In this document: piece after piece, positions 37,220 through 55,909 of the stretch
How the letters are laid out: each line of letters begins with the position of its first letter
How positions within the stretch are numbered: the first letter of the stretch is position 1
Assembly (NCBI GenBank): GCA_013396655.1
Contig: WBMV01001030.1
Span: 147,388 to 211,387, forward strand
Direction: 5' to 3'
DNA from: Campylorhamphus procurvoides
Taxonomy: Eukaryota > Chordata > Aves > Passeriformes > Dendrocolaptidae
DNA: 64,000 nt
Program-made: the position numbers and the translations under genes
The notes under the pieces: model-generated
Databases searched by the model: none
Told to the model about the DNA's origin: nothing
Seen by the model: the letters and a program-made list of their open reading frames with translations, nothing else

Positions 37220-40200
37220 AAAAACCACCTTTCTACTCGTCCCTCAGAAAGCACTTATTTTTTCAGCTGTTGTTTATATTCATTTGAATCCTCCTTAGGA
37301 TGTAATCATTTTAAACAGATCACTTTGAAGGATGAGTGAGGTTGGGGGATGGGGAGGAAAACCCTGTAGTTTTAAAATGCAAACCAAATCACACTTGAGC
37401 AGGAGAGGAAGAAGAAATCCTAAACAAGCAATTGCTAAAATAGTTCTGCAGATAGCCTGCTGTTAAGCTAGGCTGGATTAGAAACCTTGCTCTCAGCAAC
37501 ACCACAGTTTTTGTGACCTGGCTGTATTGATACGTGGTGTACTGTCAGTCACTTTATAGCAGGCTTCACCTTCGCCCTGTGGGAGCGTTTTTCTTTTTAA
37601 GTGAATAATTCTTTGAATAATCTCAGTTCATTGAAGATTTCTGGACCTTGCTTTGAACGTTTCCAATCACCTTATTTGGGGAGGAGAATCCTAACTGTAA
37701 AGTTGCATTTTACAGTTGGAGGTAAGGTGTATTTTTCCTTTATTCTCTATCAGCCAAACTTTCAGCTGTCCTGTATGACTGGAAACTGGACCTGTAGGTC
37801 TGTGGTTTCCTCTTGTTGAAGCTGATGTGCAAACTCTCTGCATTGGTGGGTCAGAGGAGGCCCAGCCAGGACCAGTCTCTGCGGGAAAGCAGCCTGGTCT
37901 CTCTCTTACCACTGCCCGGTCTTCCTTAGGAATTAGGGAACACTGCTATAGTACATACTTTCCTGTAGTTGAAATCCTGATGTTGTCCAGTGCTGCTTCT
38001 TGCAATATGGAAGTAATATGTAGACTTAATGTTAAAAATACTCAGGAAAGTTAACAAGTCATCATGCATTCAGATTTTGGGTTGTTTCCTTACCTTTCAG
38101 GAGATGTAAGTCAGAGAAGTTAATTTTTGATCTTGCGGAGAGAGGGTTTTGAACAATCAGTTCTTCAGTTACCGATGGGCTGAGTGTTGGGCATTGTATG
38201 AATGAGACAGGGGTACACTCTGCTTAAGTGCTCAGGCACTTCCAGAGCTGAACCCGTCTCTGCCTAAATTATGTTTCAAATCTGCTTCATGTGGTTTGCA
38301 GTTGAGGTCAGGCTGCCTAATGAAATATTGGCAAAGATCTTTCACCTACTGACTCCTTTTATTCCTGGGTTATTGGGCAGGAGTCAGTCCCTGAAAACTG
38401 ACCGTTTGACCAACACAAGTTCTTGTGTTGTGATGCCATAAGAATTGGAAATACCAGCTTAGGTGTTGGTGAGTGGCATATTATTGTAAACCAGATATCT
38501 GCCTCTTTCTAAAGGGAAATGGTAAAACAGTCTTCTGCTAAGGATTATCTTCTAAGATAATCTTAGAGGGAATTCTCACTGGAAGGACTTCTCAATGATG
38601 CTCACAGTGACTTTTTACTTGAGTTACTTGGATATAGATGATGGAGGACACACACTGCCAAGCTGAGCATCCCTATCCGCCACCAACAGTGATGGATAAC
38701 AGTGGCTGTTGCCTTTTCCTGCTAGAGTGATTTCCTAACTGTGTCACCAGTATTCCTCTGCCCCTCCTTCCTCACACCCCAGTTTTATGCAAGCAATAAC
38801 AAAAACATACCTGATGCTTGACTTTACTTCTACTAGTAAGAGGAGAAGGGAAGCAGTTCTGTATCCCTTCTTATCTTTGTTTCTGGAGGCAACTAATTCA
38901 AGGGATATAGTATGTACCAGAAGTCTTTCCATTTTAAATATATAGAATTGAGTTTGGTTATATTGACCTTCCCTGAGAAAGATTGTGATTATGGCCATGT
39001 TCAGCTCAGAAGCTGTTTTGCTAACCTTCAGTTGTTCAGCTTGAGTAAGATTTCAGACATGTGCCTGACAGCTCACCAGCCTGTTCTCAGAGGGAAAGTT
39101 GGCAAGTTTGCTTGCCCCATCAAATATTAAATTAATGTTTTATTACAGTGCAGCTATGAAGTTTGTTGGCATCTTAGGAGTGCACCAAAAATAGTGTGTA
39201 TGTTTTTTAACCAGAAGGTTTTGGAATAAAGTTAAACAATTTTTTTGAGCCCTAGCCCAGTGGAAGAATTAAGTAATGCCATCTCTTTTTATTGGGTATG
39301 GGAATGTATGCATGTATTGAAAGTAGAGGTAGATAAGACTGTGTAATACTGGATATTGTAATCTTTTTGAGTTTGTTGCTCTGAATGCATGTGGCCACTT
39401 TTTATTGGGCAAGTTTGGTTTATGTTCTGAATAATCAGAACCAGGCACTAACCAGTGCCTCACACTTGAAGGAGAAACTCCTGTTGAGTAACCAGCAGAA
39501 TACTTGGGTACAGTCTTAAATCTTCCACCCGTGATCTCTCAGCAATTTTCTTTTTATGGTGGTGATGAGACTGGAAATGTGATAATGTGGGACCCACCCC
39601 AAGTTTTTAGATTGCTCTTCCCATTAGACCCACCAGCAAGGTTGTATGCCAAGGAGATTAGAATTTTCTACAGCTCAGATCTAGCAGTCATAAAATTGGA
39701 ACTGTGTTTCAATGAATAGGTGAAAGAATGTCCCAAAATGGGGAAGGCACAGCTCATGTGTGATGCGGTACTGTAAGAGCAAGCTTGTTCCTACCCTGAG
39801 TGGTCAGGATGTCTGCCATGTTAGTACACATCCTTTGTGGTTTTGGTTATCTGTATTTCATTGAAATTCCTTGTCTGTATTTCCTAAGAACTTCTGGTAG
39901 AATTAATGTAAGATAAGTATCTTAAGCTTTTTACTGCAGATTGCTATGGATCTTGGTGAGAGCCTTCTTTGCCAGTTGTTACTCAAAACGATCCCACTGA
40001 CATTAAGCTTTGCAGACTTCATGAATCAACAGAAGTATCACCCTGTAGGGTTTTAAATTGAACAACCATGATGTATTTTACAGAGACTAATCTGGCATAA
40101 TTGGATTTCAGATATTTGGCAGGACCAACGCCCTTCCCCTCCCATAAAGCTAAAACAAAGTTCTCAGAGGAATTCAGCAGATGCTTGCTGCTCTGTGCCT

Positions 40201-40764
40201 ACCTTATGAACAACAGGATGCTGCTTTCACAACTATCTTTCCCCAATAATTTCTTTAGTTAGTGACAAATGGTTGTCATGTCTTTTGTTTTACTAGATTA
40301 GTGGTAGTAATGACTTCAGGAAGAGCTTGTCTCATTCCTCTTGCTAGTATTTACTCCATGAGTCTTTCCTAGATATACCTACATATAACCTGTGATGTGA
40401 AACAAGCAGAACTGTAAAAAGTGTCAAGTGTTAATACTGAAATACATTATGGTTGCCAAATGGTAGTGTGTGTCTAGGGTTTGGGGGGGGATGTTTGTTT
40501 TGGGGTGTTTTTTGTGGTTTTGGCTTTTTGGGTTTTTTTCTGTTGTGGTTTTTGGGGTTTTGTGGGGTTTTTTTCCCCTTCTAGTTTTATTTTTCTGACT
40601 CTTTTAGGCACTTATGAATTGCTTGTAGCAAGTTGTAATGAAGCTTCAATAATTTATTGTTCTGGGTAACACAAGGAACTCTGAACTGTTTTCAGGTCAT
40701 TTATACTGATAATTAGCTGTTGCATGTTCAAAATTATTAAAGCTTTATTAATCCCTTTCCCCAG
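37220..40764 (+). other. PRICKLE1: Probable PRICKLE1 intron 1 (right part)
   Basis: Non-coding sequence between the CpG island and the first coding exon. No exon was recognised. A G/T-rich tract at 40,478-40,580 with runs of G and T lies about 200 bases before the exon. The intron assignment depends on the island containing exon 1. Confidence 0.55.
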
Positions 40765-40776
40765 ATCAATTGCTTG

Positions 40777-40791
40777 ATGAGCTGCAGCTGA
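40777..40791 (+). promoter_or_regulatory. Upstream ORF in the PRICKLE1 5' leader
   Basis: ATG AGC TGC AGC TGA encodes four residues. It ends 21 bases before the PRICKLE1 ATG, close enough to influence scanning and re-initiation. Its start context is poor (T at -3). A regulatory role is inference. Confidence 0.4.
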
Positions 40792-40812
40792 AATATTTAA
40801 GGCTTCACACTC

Positions 40813-48861
<8,049 letters not shown>

Positions 48862-50520
48862 TTAATGCTTAATATTTCTTAATTGGAAAGACCAGTCAAC
48901 TCTCTAGCTACAGTTTGAACCACATCTTTTTATATTAATAATTGTACTTAGGCAAGTTGCTAAAATTCTTAAAGCTTTGCCAGTGTACATGATAACCCTG
49001 CCAGAATTTACATTGTACAAGTAACATTCAGAAATGCCACCACACCAAATGATCTGCTCAGATACTGCTAGATTTACATACTGTGTTTCAGCTGTCAAAA
49101 TACTGTTACTGCAGTTCTTGATACAGACATTTTGTAGACATTTTATTTTATGCTCACTACCTACATTGAATTATCTGAGAGGATTGAGTCCTGTGCTGTA
49201 GCTATATCCACATAGGTGATCTTTGACTTTTTCCTCTTGCCACCAAGAAAAAGAAGGCTCTGTGCTGTGTCCTTTCTTCATTGATAAAGCTTGCTCTTCC
49301 TCTTTCAAGTTTCCCTACAAAAACTGGATTTTTTAATTTTTTTTTTTTTAATTTGGGAAAATACTCCTTAAGGAGGCAAAAATCAGCATGGGGGAGCTGA
49401 AATGCTTGAAGCTTTGATGTATCCTAAAACAGCAGTAAATGGTTTATACATTTAACTTTCATGGGTTTTCCTCCACAATTTTTTGAGAAATTGTAAGGTG
49501 GTTCTTTTGGGTTTGGGGTTTTTCTTGTGCCTGTTTAAAGGAATATGTTAATTCAGCTGCTGGAATTGGATTTAGCTGCCAATGAGTGGTGATGTTTCTT
49601 CTGTCATGCCCCCCCACCCCTCAGCAGTGAGAGAGGTACAACTGCTGGAGTCCTTTGCTCAGGCATGCAACCCCATTTAAGTCAATGAATCTACTTACGT
49701 AACAAATATTTTCATAAGGGCTTAAAGCATTAGGCTCCAGAATTGTGTCTTTTCACATGCATTATCCAGGTCTTAAAATGTATTAGCTGCAATTCTAAGT
49801 CAAAAAACATTGATATTTATAATGTAGTATTTCATAGGCTTAAATGTATTCATAATTTAACAGTGCAAATACTAATGTACATATTGTACAGTTAAAATTT
49901 TAAAATCTGAATATTTTTATATCCCTGAATTTGAAGAAGTTTGTTACAAGATCAAACTAGATTTGTTAAGGGTTTAACAGCAGCATTATGGATGAAATAT
50001 TGCTTGTATTTTAGTCAGGGGGTTTAAATATTGAAAAATGTTCAGTGCAAAACAGCTTAATTTTATCTACTAGGTATTAAAAGCTCTGTATGCATGGTGG
50101 GGCTATGTAAATACTCTCTATGGCCCTCTTAATCTTGCAAGTGTTATTTATGGGTCAAGCAGAATGTAAACTATATAAATGTAAAAATCACACAAGCCTG
50201 GAATATATCAGTACAACTAGTATGCAACTCCTGTGGATGTGGATTTTTTTTTAATTTTCTTCCCCCTCCTTTCCCAAAAGTAATTTCTGAAGTTTCCCTA
50301 CATAAAGGAAGAGAGATACTAGGTGGCTCTAGAAGGCAAGATGGCAAAAAATGTAAAGTAGTAGGTAATCTCAAAGATGTGGAGCACAAGCTACTTTAAG
50401 TTATAATAAACTTCTTCAACTGGTTTAAATAAAGGGCAGAAGTTTGTTAACAGTGACATCCACTAATTAAGATAATTGGAAAGCCAATGGCTTTAGCATT
50501 TACTACCCGAAGGAATAAAA
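48862..50520 (+). other. PRICKLE1: PRICKLE1 3' UTR with candidate poly(A) signals
   Basis: AT-rich sequence follows the stop codon without further exon signals. AATAAA hexamers occur at 50,405-50,410, 50,428-50,433 and 50,514-50,519, with another near 50,606. The first three form the likeliest cluster for transcript ends, giving a 3' UTR of about 1.6 kb. Actual cleavage sites cannot be seen from sequence alone. Confidence 0.55.
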
Positions 50521-51464
50521 TGTATGAAATAGTAGATGCTTCTTACCAAAAAAGCCTGTCAAATTGAACTAAGCTTGCCCTTTTTGAGGATACAGAAGTT
50601 GGGAAATAAAAGCAGCTAGAAGTAAGGAATGGACAAATGAGCACTGGTTTACACCAAAGAAAATGAAGCTATTACGAAGGTTAAATCAGACCAGCAGTTA
50701 CTTGCTTGTATTTTTCAGGGTAAAGTGAGCAACAGATCCCCTACTCCCCAGAGTGGTACTCACCATGTAAGTCAATTTTCTAGTACACACCAGTCTTGTG
50801 TATGTGAAAGCTGATCAAAGCAATGCCATGCTACATGTGAGGCTTCCAGCTGGCAGGCTGCTGCCGTGGCTTCGGCACCGTGTGCTTCCCCAGCAGCAAA
50901 GTGCCTGTTGTGCTAAAGCATGTTACAGCCACCAGACTGCCAGGACTTCAGGGTCTTGAGGAGAGATGTTGACTTGTTAATAGCTTCCCCAGGATGCTCC
51001 AACAATGATTAGGACCTTCCCTTCTTGCCCGTATTTCCAAAAATGGGAAACCAGGACCCTCAGAAACCAAATGTGGCTGTGCCACTACTGCTGTGTCCTT
51101 TGTTTGACACAGTACATGTCTCAGGGAGAAGTGTTTCCACCAGTATTTCTTCTGATCTTACACCCTCTCCTGAGATGCAGCATATGTACTCTCCCAAACT
51201 GCAGTCTTTTGGAATACTAGATAGTAAGAGTTCTCCATAGATTGCTAGCTGCCTCTTAATACTTTCTTCTTTAAAAAAGAGTTTAAAGATGACTATACAA
51301 CTTTGTTTAGCTTTTTCAGCTTAACATTTCTTCTTTATTAATTTTGACCACTTCTTATGAGAAATATTTATAATTGATTCTTCCACTTTAAGTATAAAGA
51401 GAATGCCATGGGATTTAGGGTCTGTGACCAGCACAAGACTCAGATACAGTCACCAAAGCTCTAA
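50521..51464. other. Intergenic between PRICKLE1 and PPHLN1, nothing recognised
   Basis: Possible extension of the PRICKLE1 3' UTR (AATAAA near 50,606). No repeat or gene seen. Confidence 0.5.
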
Positions 51465-52010
51465 ATCATGGTTTGTGTTAGTAGACCTATATTCCAAGTC
51501 CGTGGTAGGCACCTACATCACACAGGTGCTCACTCACTATCCCTCAATGGGATGGGGGAGAGAAGAACAAAAGTGAGAAAACTCATGGGCTCAGTGAAAG
51601 ACCGTTTAATAGGTAAAAACAAACAATAAAAAAAATTAAAAGTCATCCTGAAGTGATACAAAAAAACCCCAGTTGCTCATCACTAGTCACATAATACACA
51701 GCCTGTCCCTGAACAGCACCACTCACCCCTGCCCTCAGCTTTACATGACGAACATGATGCTGTATGGTCTGGAATATCCCTGGGGTCAGCTATGTTCCCT
51801 TTCACTTCTTGTGCCCAACCAGCTCCTGGTTGATGGGATGGTGTGAGGAGAAGAAAAGGCCTTGACTCTGCATAAGCTCTGCTCAGTAGTAGCTAAAACA
51901 CCCGTGTTACCAACAGTTTCCGTCACAAACCTGAAGCACAGCACCACTGCACCAGCTACTGCGAAGAACATAAACCCAGTACAACCTTCATGACAGAAAA
52001 TACTAGGGTA
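51465..52010 (-). mobile_element. Avian endogenous retrovirus solo LTR, reverse orientation, decayed
   Basis: On the - strand this matches a common bird ERV LTR by remembered blocks: a GAGTCAAGGCCTTTTCTTCT block in U3 (51,851-51,870), a block around 51,776-51,790 (GGGATATTCCAG), a mutated TATA region (TGTAAAGCTGA near 51,740-51,750), and a polyadenylation-like ATTAAAC followed by GGTCTTTCACTGAGCCCATG in R/U5 (51,582-51,610). No internal gag/pol/env sequence flanks it. The terminal TG/CA ends and target-site duplication were not resolved, and the U3 start looks shortened near 51,980-52,010. Family class (ERVL or ERVK) was not decided. Confidence 0.65.
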
Positions 52011-52689
52011 AAACACTATCCTCGGAAATCCTGCACAGACAACAGAACTACAAGGAATTGGTCTTTCTCTGATATCTGGTATTACCTCCTTTTGTATTCA
52101 TAGTGGTTTTGTTGCTGATTTTCACCATTACTGCTTACATTGTCACTCAAAACTACCAGCTCACCCAAGTGAGGTTACAGAACCATTCAAAACAATTTTA
52201 GCCTGGAAGATAGCACTGAGTTTCCACACTCCTTCAATTTCCACTTTCTTTTTTACTCTTTTATGCGATCTGCACATTAACAAGTACTAGGAGTAACTTC
52301 ACTTTAGGAGCTCTTAAGGTAATAAAGAAAATAAATTCCCCATCACAACATGCTTCCTTTCACCAATGCTCTTTCTACCACTTTCCAGGAGCCCAACTGA
52401 GGCTGTCCGCTAGACCACACATGATTTTTTTTTTTTTACATTGATATGAAATAAATCTGAACTACATGCTTGTTCTTTTAAAGGAAGCAGGACTAAAAGC
52501 CATCTATCCTTTATGAATGCAAATGAAACCAAATGAAACCTTGAGAAACAGCACTCAAAAAAAATTAAAAGGACTTCTTAGTTCACAAGTAAAATTCATT
52601 CAATTTTTTAAAAGCCAGATTAAGCAAAGGACAGTGTAACAAAATTTTGAAAGTTCTGACACGTTAGCTAATATAAAATACCCAAGAAT
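52011..52689. other. Intergenic, nothing recognised
   Basis: AT-rich sequence between the LTR and the CR1 copy, with a poly-T run at about 52,427-52,438. Confidence 0.45.
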
Positions 52690-53735
52690 ATCAGCCAACA
52701 GGTTAGGCTCAAAGAATTATTGTAAATGGGGTTACGTCAGGCTAGCAGCTGGTCACTAGTGGGGCTTCATGGAGCTCAACTTTAGGGCCAGTGCTCTTTA
52801 ATGTTTTTATAAATGGTACAGAGAGGAGTCAAATGTACATTAACTAAGTTTGTTAATGATACTAAATTGAGAGGAGCTGCGGATTCCCTCAAGGGCAGAG
52901 AGATCTGGATAAACTAGCAAACTGGGTATCACCAATTGCATGATGTTCAACAGGAGCAAGTGCCAGATTCTCCACCTGGGACAGGGTAGTCATGGTTATA
53001 CATACAAAATGGAGAATGAGAAGCTGGAGAGCAGCCCTGTGGAAAGTGACCTGGGATTCTGGTGGATGGCAAGTTGAATATGAGTCAGCAGTGCCCTGGC
53101 AGCCAGGAGGGCCAACCGTGTCCTGGGGAACATCAGGCAAAGCATCGCCAGCTGGGTGAGGGAGGGGATTGTTCTGCTCTGCTCTGCACTGGGGCGGCCT
53201 CACCTTTAATATTGTGTGCAGTTTTGGGCACTGCAATATAAGAAAGTTATTAAGCTATTAGAAAGAGGAAGGTAATGAAGATGGTGAAAGGCCTTGAGGG
53301 GAAGAGTTCTGAGCATCTGAGGTCACTTGGCTTGTTCAGCCTGGAGGAGACCGACGGGAGACCTCACTGCAGTTATAACTTTGAGATGAGCAGTGGAGGG
53401 GGAGGTGCTGATCTCATCTCTCTGGTGACCAGTGACAGGATACAAAGAACTGGAATGAAGCTGCATCACAGAAAGTTCAGATTGGACATCAGGAAAAGGT
53501 TCTTCACTGAGAGGGTGGTCAGTCACTGCAACAGGCTCCCCAGAGAAGTGGTCACAGATCCAAGGTGCCAGAGTTCAAGGAGCACCTGGATGATGCTCCT
53601 AGTCACGTGGTTCAGTTTTGGGTAGTTCTGCGAGGAGCTACCCAAATGATCCTTACAATGGATCATTTGTAATGATCCAGGAGCTACAATGATCCTTACG
53701 GTTGCTTTCCAACTTGAAATATTCTATGACTGTTA
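52690..53735 (+). mobile_element. CR1 LINE 3' fragment (end of ORF2 RT region plus 3' UTR)
   Basis: A 5'-truncated CR1 copy. Recognisable blocks are 'ctctttaatgtttttataaa' and 'aagtttgttaatgatact' (end of the reverse transcriptase), 'ggacatcaggaaaaggttct' and 'aggctccccagagaagtggt' in the C-terminal part, then the tail 'gctttccaacttgaaatatt' and 'ctatgact'. The reading frame is broken by many stops. Near its end lies a local duplication of 'aatgatccttac' with a hairpin at 53,660-53,678. It sits between the two convergent genes. Confidence 0.9.
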
Positions 53736-55347
53736 GCTTAGGTCTTAATAGAAAAGTACTTGAAAAATCAGATACTTTCATCATAGTAAATTTAATCAGG
53801 CTTCTAACAAAGGAAACTCCTAACAAACTGTACAGTAACAATGGAGATTTTTAATCAAAAATATATTAAACACAATTTCAGTATTTTTTGTCATTGCCAT
53901 TTCTAATCCAAAGCAGAAACTGTGGTGTAACACCCTGAAGGCTCTCAGTGCTGTAGACTAGTGAAGTGCTCTAGCTAGTCTTCTGCATCAGAGAAGACTT
54001 TGCCTGTTGTTCAAGGCTGATCTTGGTAAACCAGAAGGGGTGGGCCAGGTCTCACTACTGTGTCACAACAGGTTGTCTCTCTTCCCCTCTCTCCCTCACC
54101 AAATTAGCATTCTGTAGGATCCATGAGCTGTGCAGCTCACACAATCCCAGGTGCCAACAAGGGTAGTTGCAGGTCATCTCCTTTGAGCAATATGAAGTCT
54201 TAGAAACCAACAAAAGCCAACGGCAAAGCCACATCCTACTACATGAGAACTAACGAGGCATCTCAGGAATCTGATCCAATGGATAATTAATATACCATAC
54301 TGAGATTTGCACGTGCAAGATGTTGTGAGACTGTCTTGTACATGCAAAATAATTGCTATTTCATTTATGTTTCTGCACCCCATTCTGATGAAATCTGGAA
54401 ATGGTAGGTTTGGTCATTAGTCCTTTACAGAGTTTCACATGTTCCTAAATGTAAATGTAGACAAAACAATCATGCTTGTACTTATCTCTTTGTGATTATG
54501 ACTCACGTTATCCCTTTCCTAAAACGTTCATAAAAAACCAGTGCTTTAATAATTGCATTCAGTAGTCAGGACTCCACAAACAAATCCTAAATATTTTTCA
54601 CTGGCAGCCTCTTGACTTTCATCAATCACTGTTCCCAAAATACAAGTTGCTCTATCAGGCAAAAAGTGGTGCCAGACACTGCCCAGAATCACCTAGGTTT
54701 GAAATTATAGTGAATCTGGGACCTTAGGGATCGACTTGGTGTTATACCTAATTCAAAGCAACCTGGGGTTACTAATGAGATAGTTCTGTTTGGTTTCCTT
54801 ACCCATCTTTGCCACCCCAGTTCCTGCTCCTTCTTGAAATCAGAAATGAAGATTACACATAGCCTGCTTATTGTTAAAACTGATGCATGAAAAGTGGTGA
54901 AGAGGTGTAAGTGGGGAGAGGGACAAGGTAGGAAAAGTGACCTTTCCCTGCTCAGTGGCTGCCTGCAGTTAATTCTGTATGGTGTAGTCAAAAACACAAT
55001 AAATACAAACAGTAACAAAAAACAGAATCCATCCTACATAATACTGCTTAGTAGTATTGAGTTGTGATATGGAAAACACCAAAATTAAAAAGGCTTTTAC
55101 AGAACCTTCAATTATAAAAAAATACAGCACTTCTTATGTCAAGTAAATAGAGTTGCTCTAGCAGTCAGAAATTAGAGATCATCCCTAGTTGTAATTTCAC
55201 AGAATTAATGTGAATTTTTAAATTAAACCAAAATAGATAATTTAAATCATAATTGTGACCAATTTTGCAAGTCTTCCCTTCCTACAGTATATACAAAAAC
55301 CAGACATATTTCTTCATAAGCTGAGGAATGAGAACTGTTTCTTGTTA
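53736..55347. other. Intergenic or PPHLN1 3' flank, nothing recognised
   Basis: AT-rich, with no coding signature. The right part could be 3' UTR of the last PPHLN1 exon or of the alternative exon. Confidence 0.4.
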
Positions 55348-55353
55348 TTTTAA
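55348..55353 (-). promoter_or_regulatory. Candidate poly(A) signal (ATTAAA) for the - strand transcript
   Basis: ATTAAA on the - strand, about 145 bases after the stop of the candidate membrane exon. It is a common variant signal. Weak evidence by itself. Confidence 0.3.
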
Positions 55354-55496
55354 TAAAAATACAATGTTTGAAGTTACATTTAGAAGCATCAAAACATAAG
55401 TGTGCATACATTGGGCCAGACATTTTTTCCAAGCTAACTCTGTAAAGGTTTCAAAAATAGTTTGTCGCTTTACACCATTTTTGAAGAGAACATCCT

Positions 55497-55632
55497 TTAA
55501 AAGGAATACATGTCAACAAGTACAGGTAGGAACAATACAATTGCGGAGACCACAGTGAACAAAAGAACAGCCACCTGAGCTACTACTAAGAGTGCACGCC
55601 TGGGGTTTGTATCTTCAAGATCTCCTCTTTCC
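55497..55632 (-). CDS. Candidate alternative terminal exon with a membrane-anchor segment (PPHLN1 locus)
   Basis: On the - strand the acceptor CTACTTTTTGCAG|GG leads into a frame that starts with one base completing a codon (phase 2 entry) and then reads ERGDLEDTNPRR, a hydrophobic run of about 26 residues (positions 13-38), DMYSF and TAA. The composition is strikingly protein-like: an acidic/basic cytosolic lead, two Arg before the hydrophobic run and a 6-residue end. That is the topology of a tail-anchored membrane protein. It lies 67 bases downstream of the canonical PPHLN1 stop. It could be an alternative PPHLN1 end, an exon of another gene, or chance. I do not recognise the sequence. Confidence 0.4.
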
Positions 55633-55699
55633 CTGCAAAAAGTAGATTTATGTACTATGGCATACACAATGAAGAGGATCTAAAAGCATATTTCTGTCC

Positions 55700-55909
55700 T
55701 TAGTATGAACCCTCTTTGAAGGATTCTGATAGATCTTGATTGGCAGCATCGTACTGAGCAATGAAATGTTTGAGTTCTTCAATGCATCGCTCACCTATTT
55801 CATGCAAATTCTGCCTCAGGGCAAACTGAATGGACTTCTCCAACGATGGATCTTTATCAATTAGCATCTTCACTACCATGCCAAAGGTTTCACAGTCTTG
55901 TCTGTAGAC
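55700..55909 (-). CDS. PPHLN1: PPHLN1 (periphilin-1), last coding exon
   Basis: On the - strand, acceptor GTTGTTTCTAG|GTCTAC leads to 69 residues and TAA: VYRQDCETFGMVVKMLIDKD and then PSLEKSIQFALRQNLHEIGE, RCIEELKHFIAQYD and a divergent tail NQDLSESFKEGSY. This is nearly identical to the C-terminal helical region of vertebrate periphilin-1, which forms the homodimer that the HUSH silencing complex needs (TASOR, MPP8, periphilin). The human tail differs and ends sooner. The exon is the 3' end of a - strand gene whose other exons lie mainly right of this window. An internal donor-like site (AAATAG|GTGAGC, GT at 55,793-55,794) could remove the last helix. Confidence 0.93.
   Translation of the reverse strand, partial: VYRQDCETFGMVVKMLIDKDPSLEKSIQFALRQNLHEIGERCIEELKHFIAQYDAANQDLSESFKEGSY

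Noticed and set aside
53275..53625. 116-codon + frame as a host gene
   Set aside because: It lies within the CR1 3' fragment and translates decayed reverse-transcriptase C-terminal and 3' UTR sequence.
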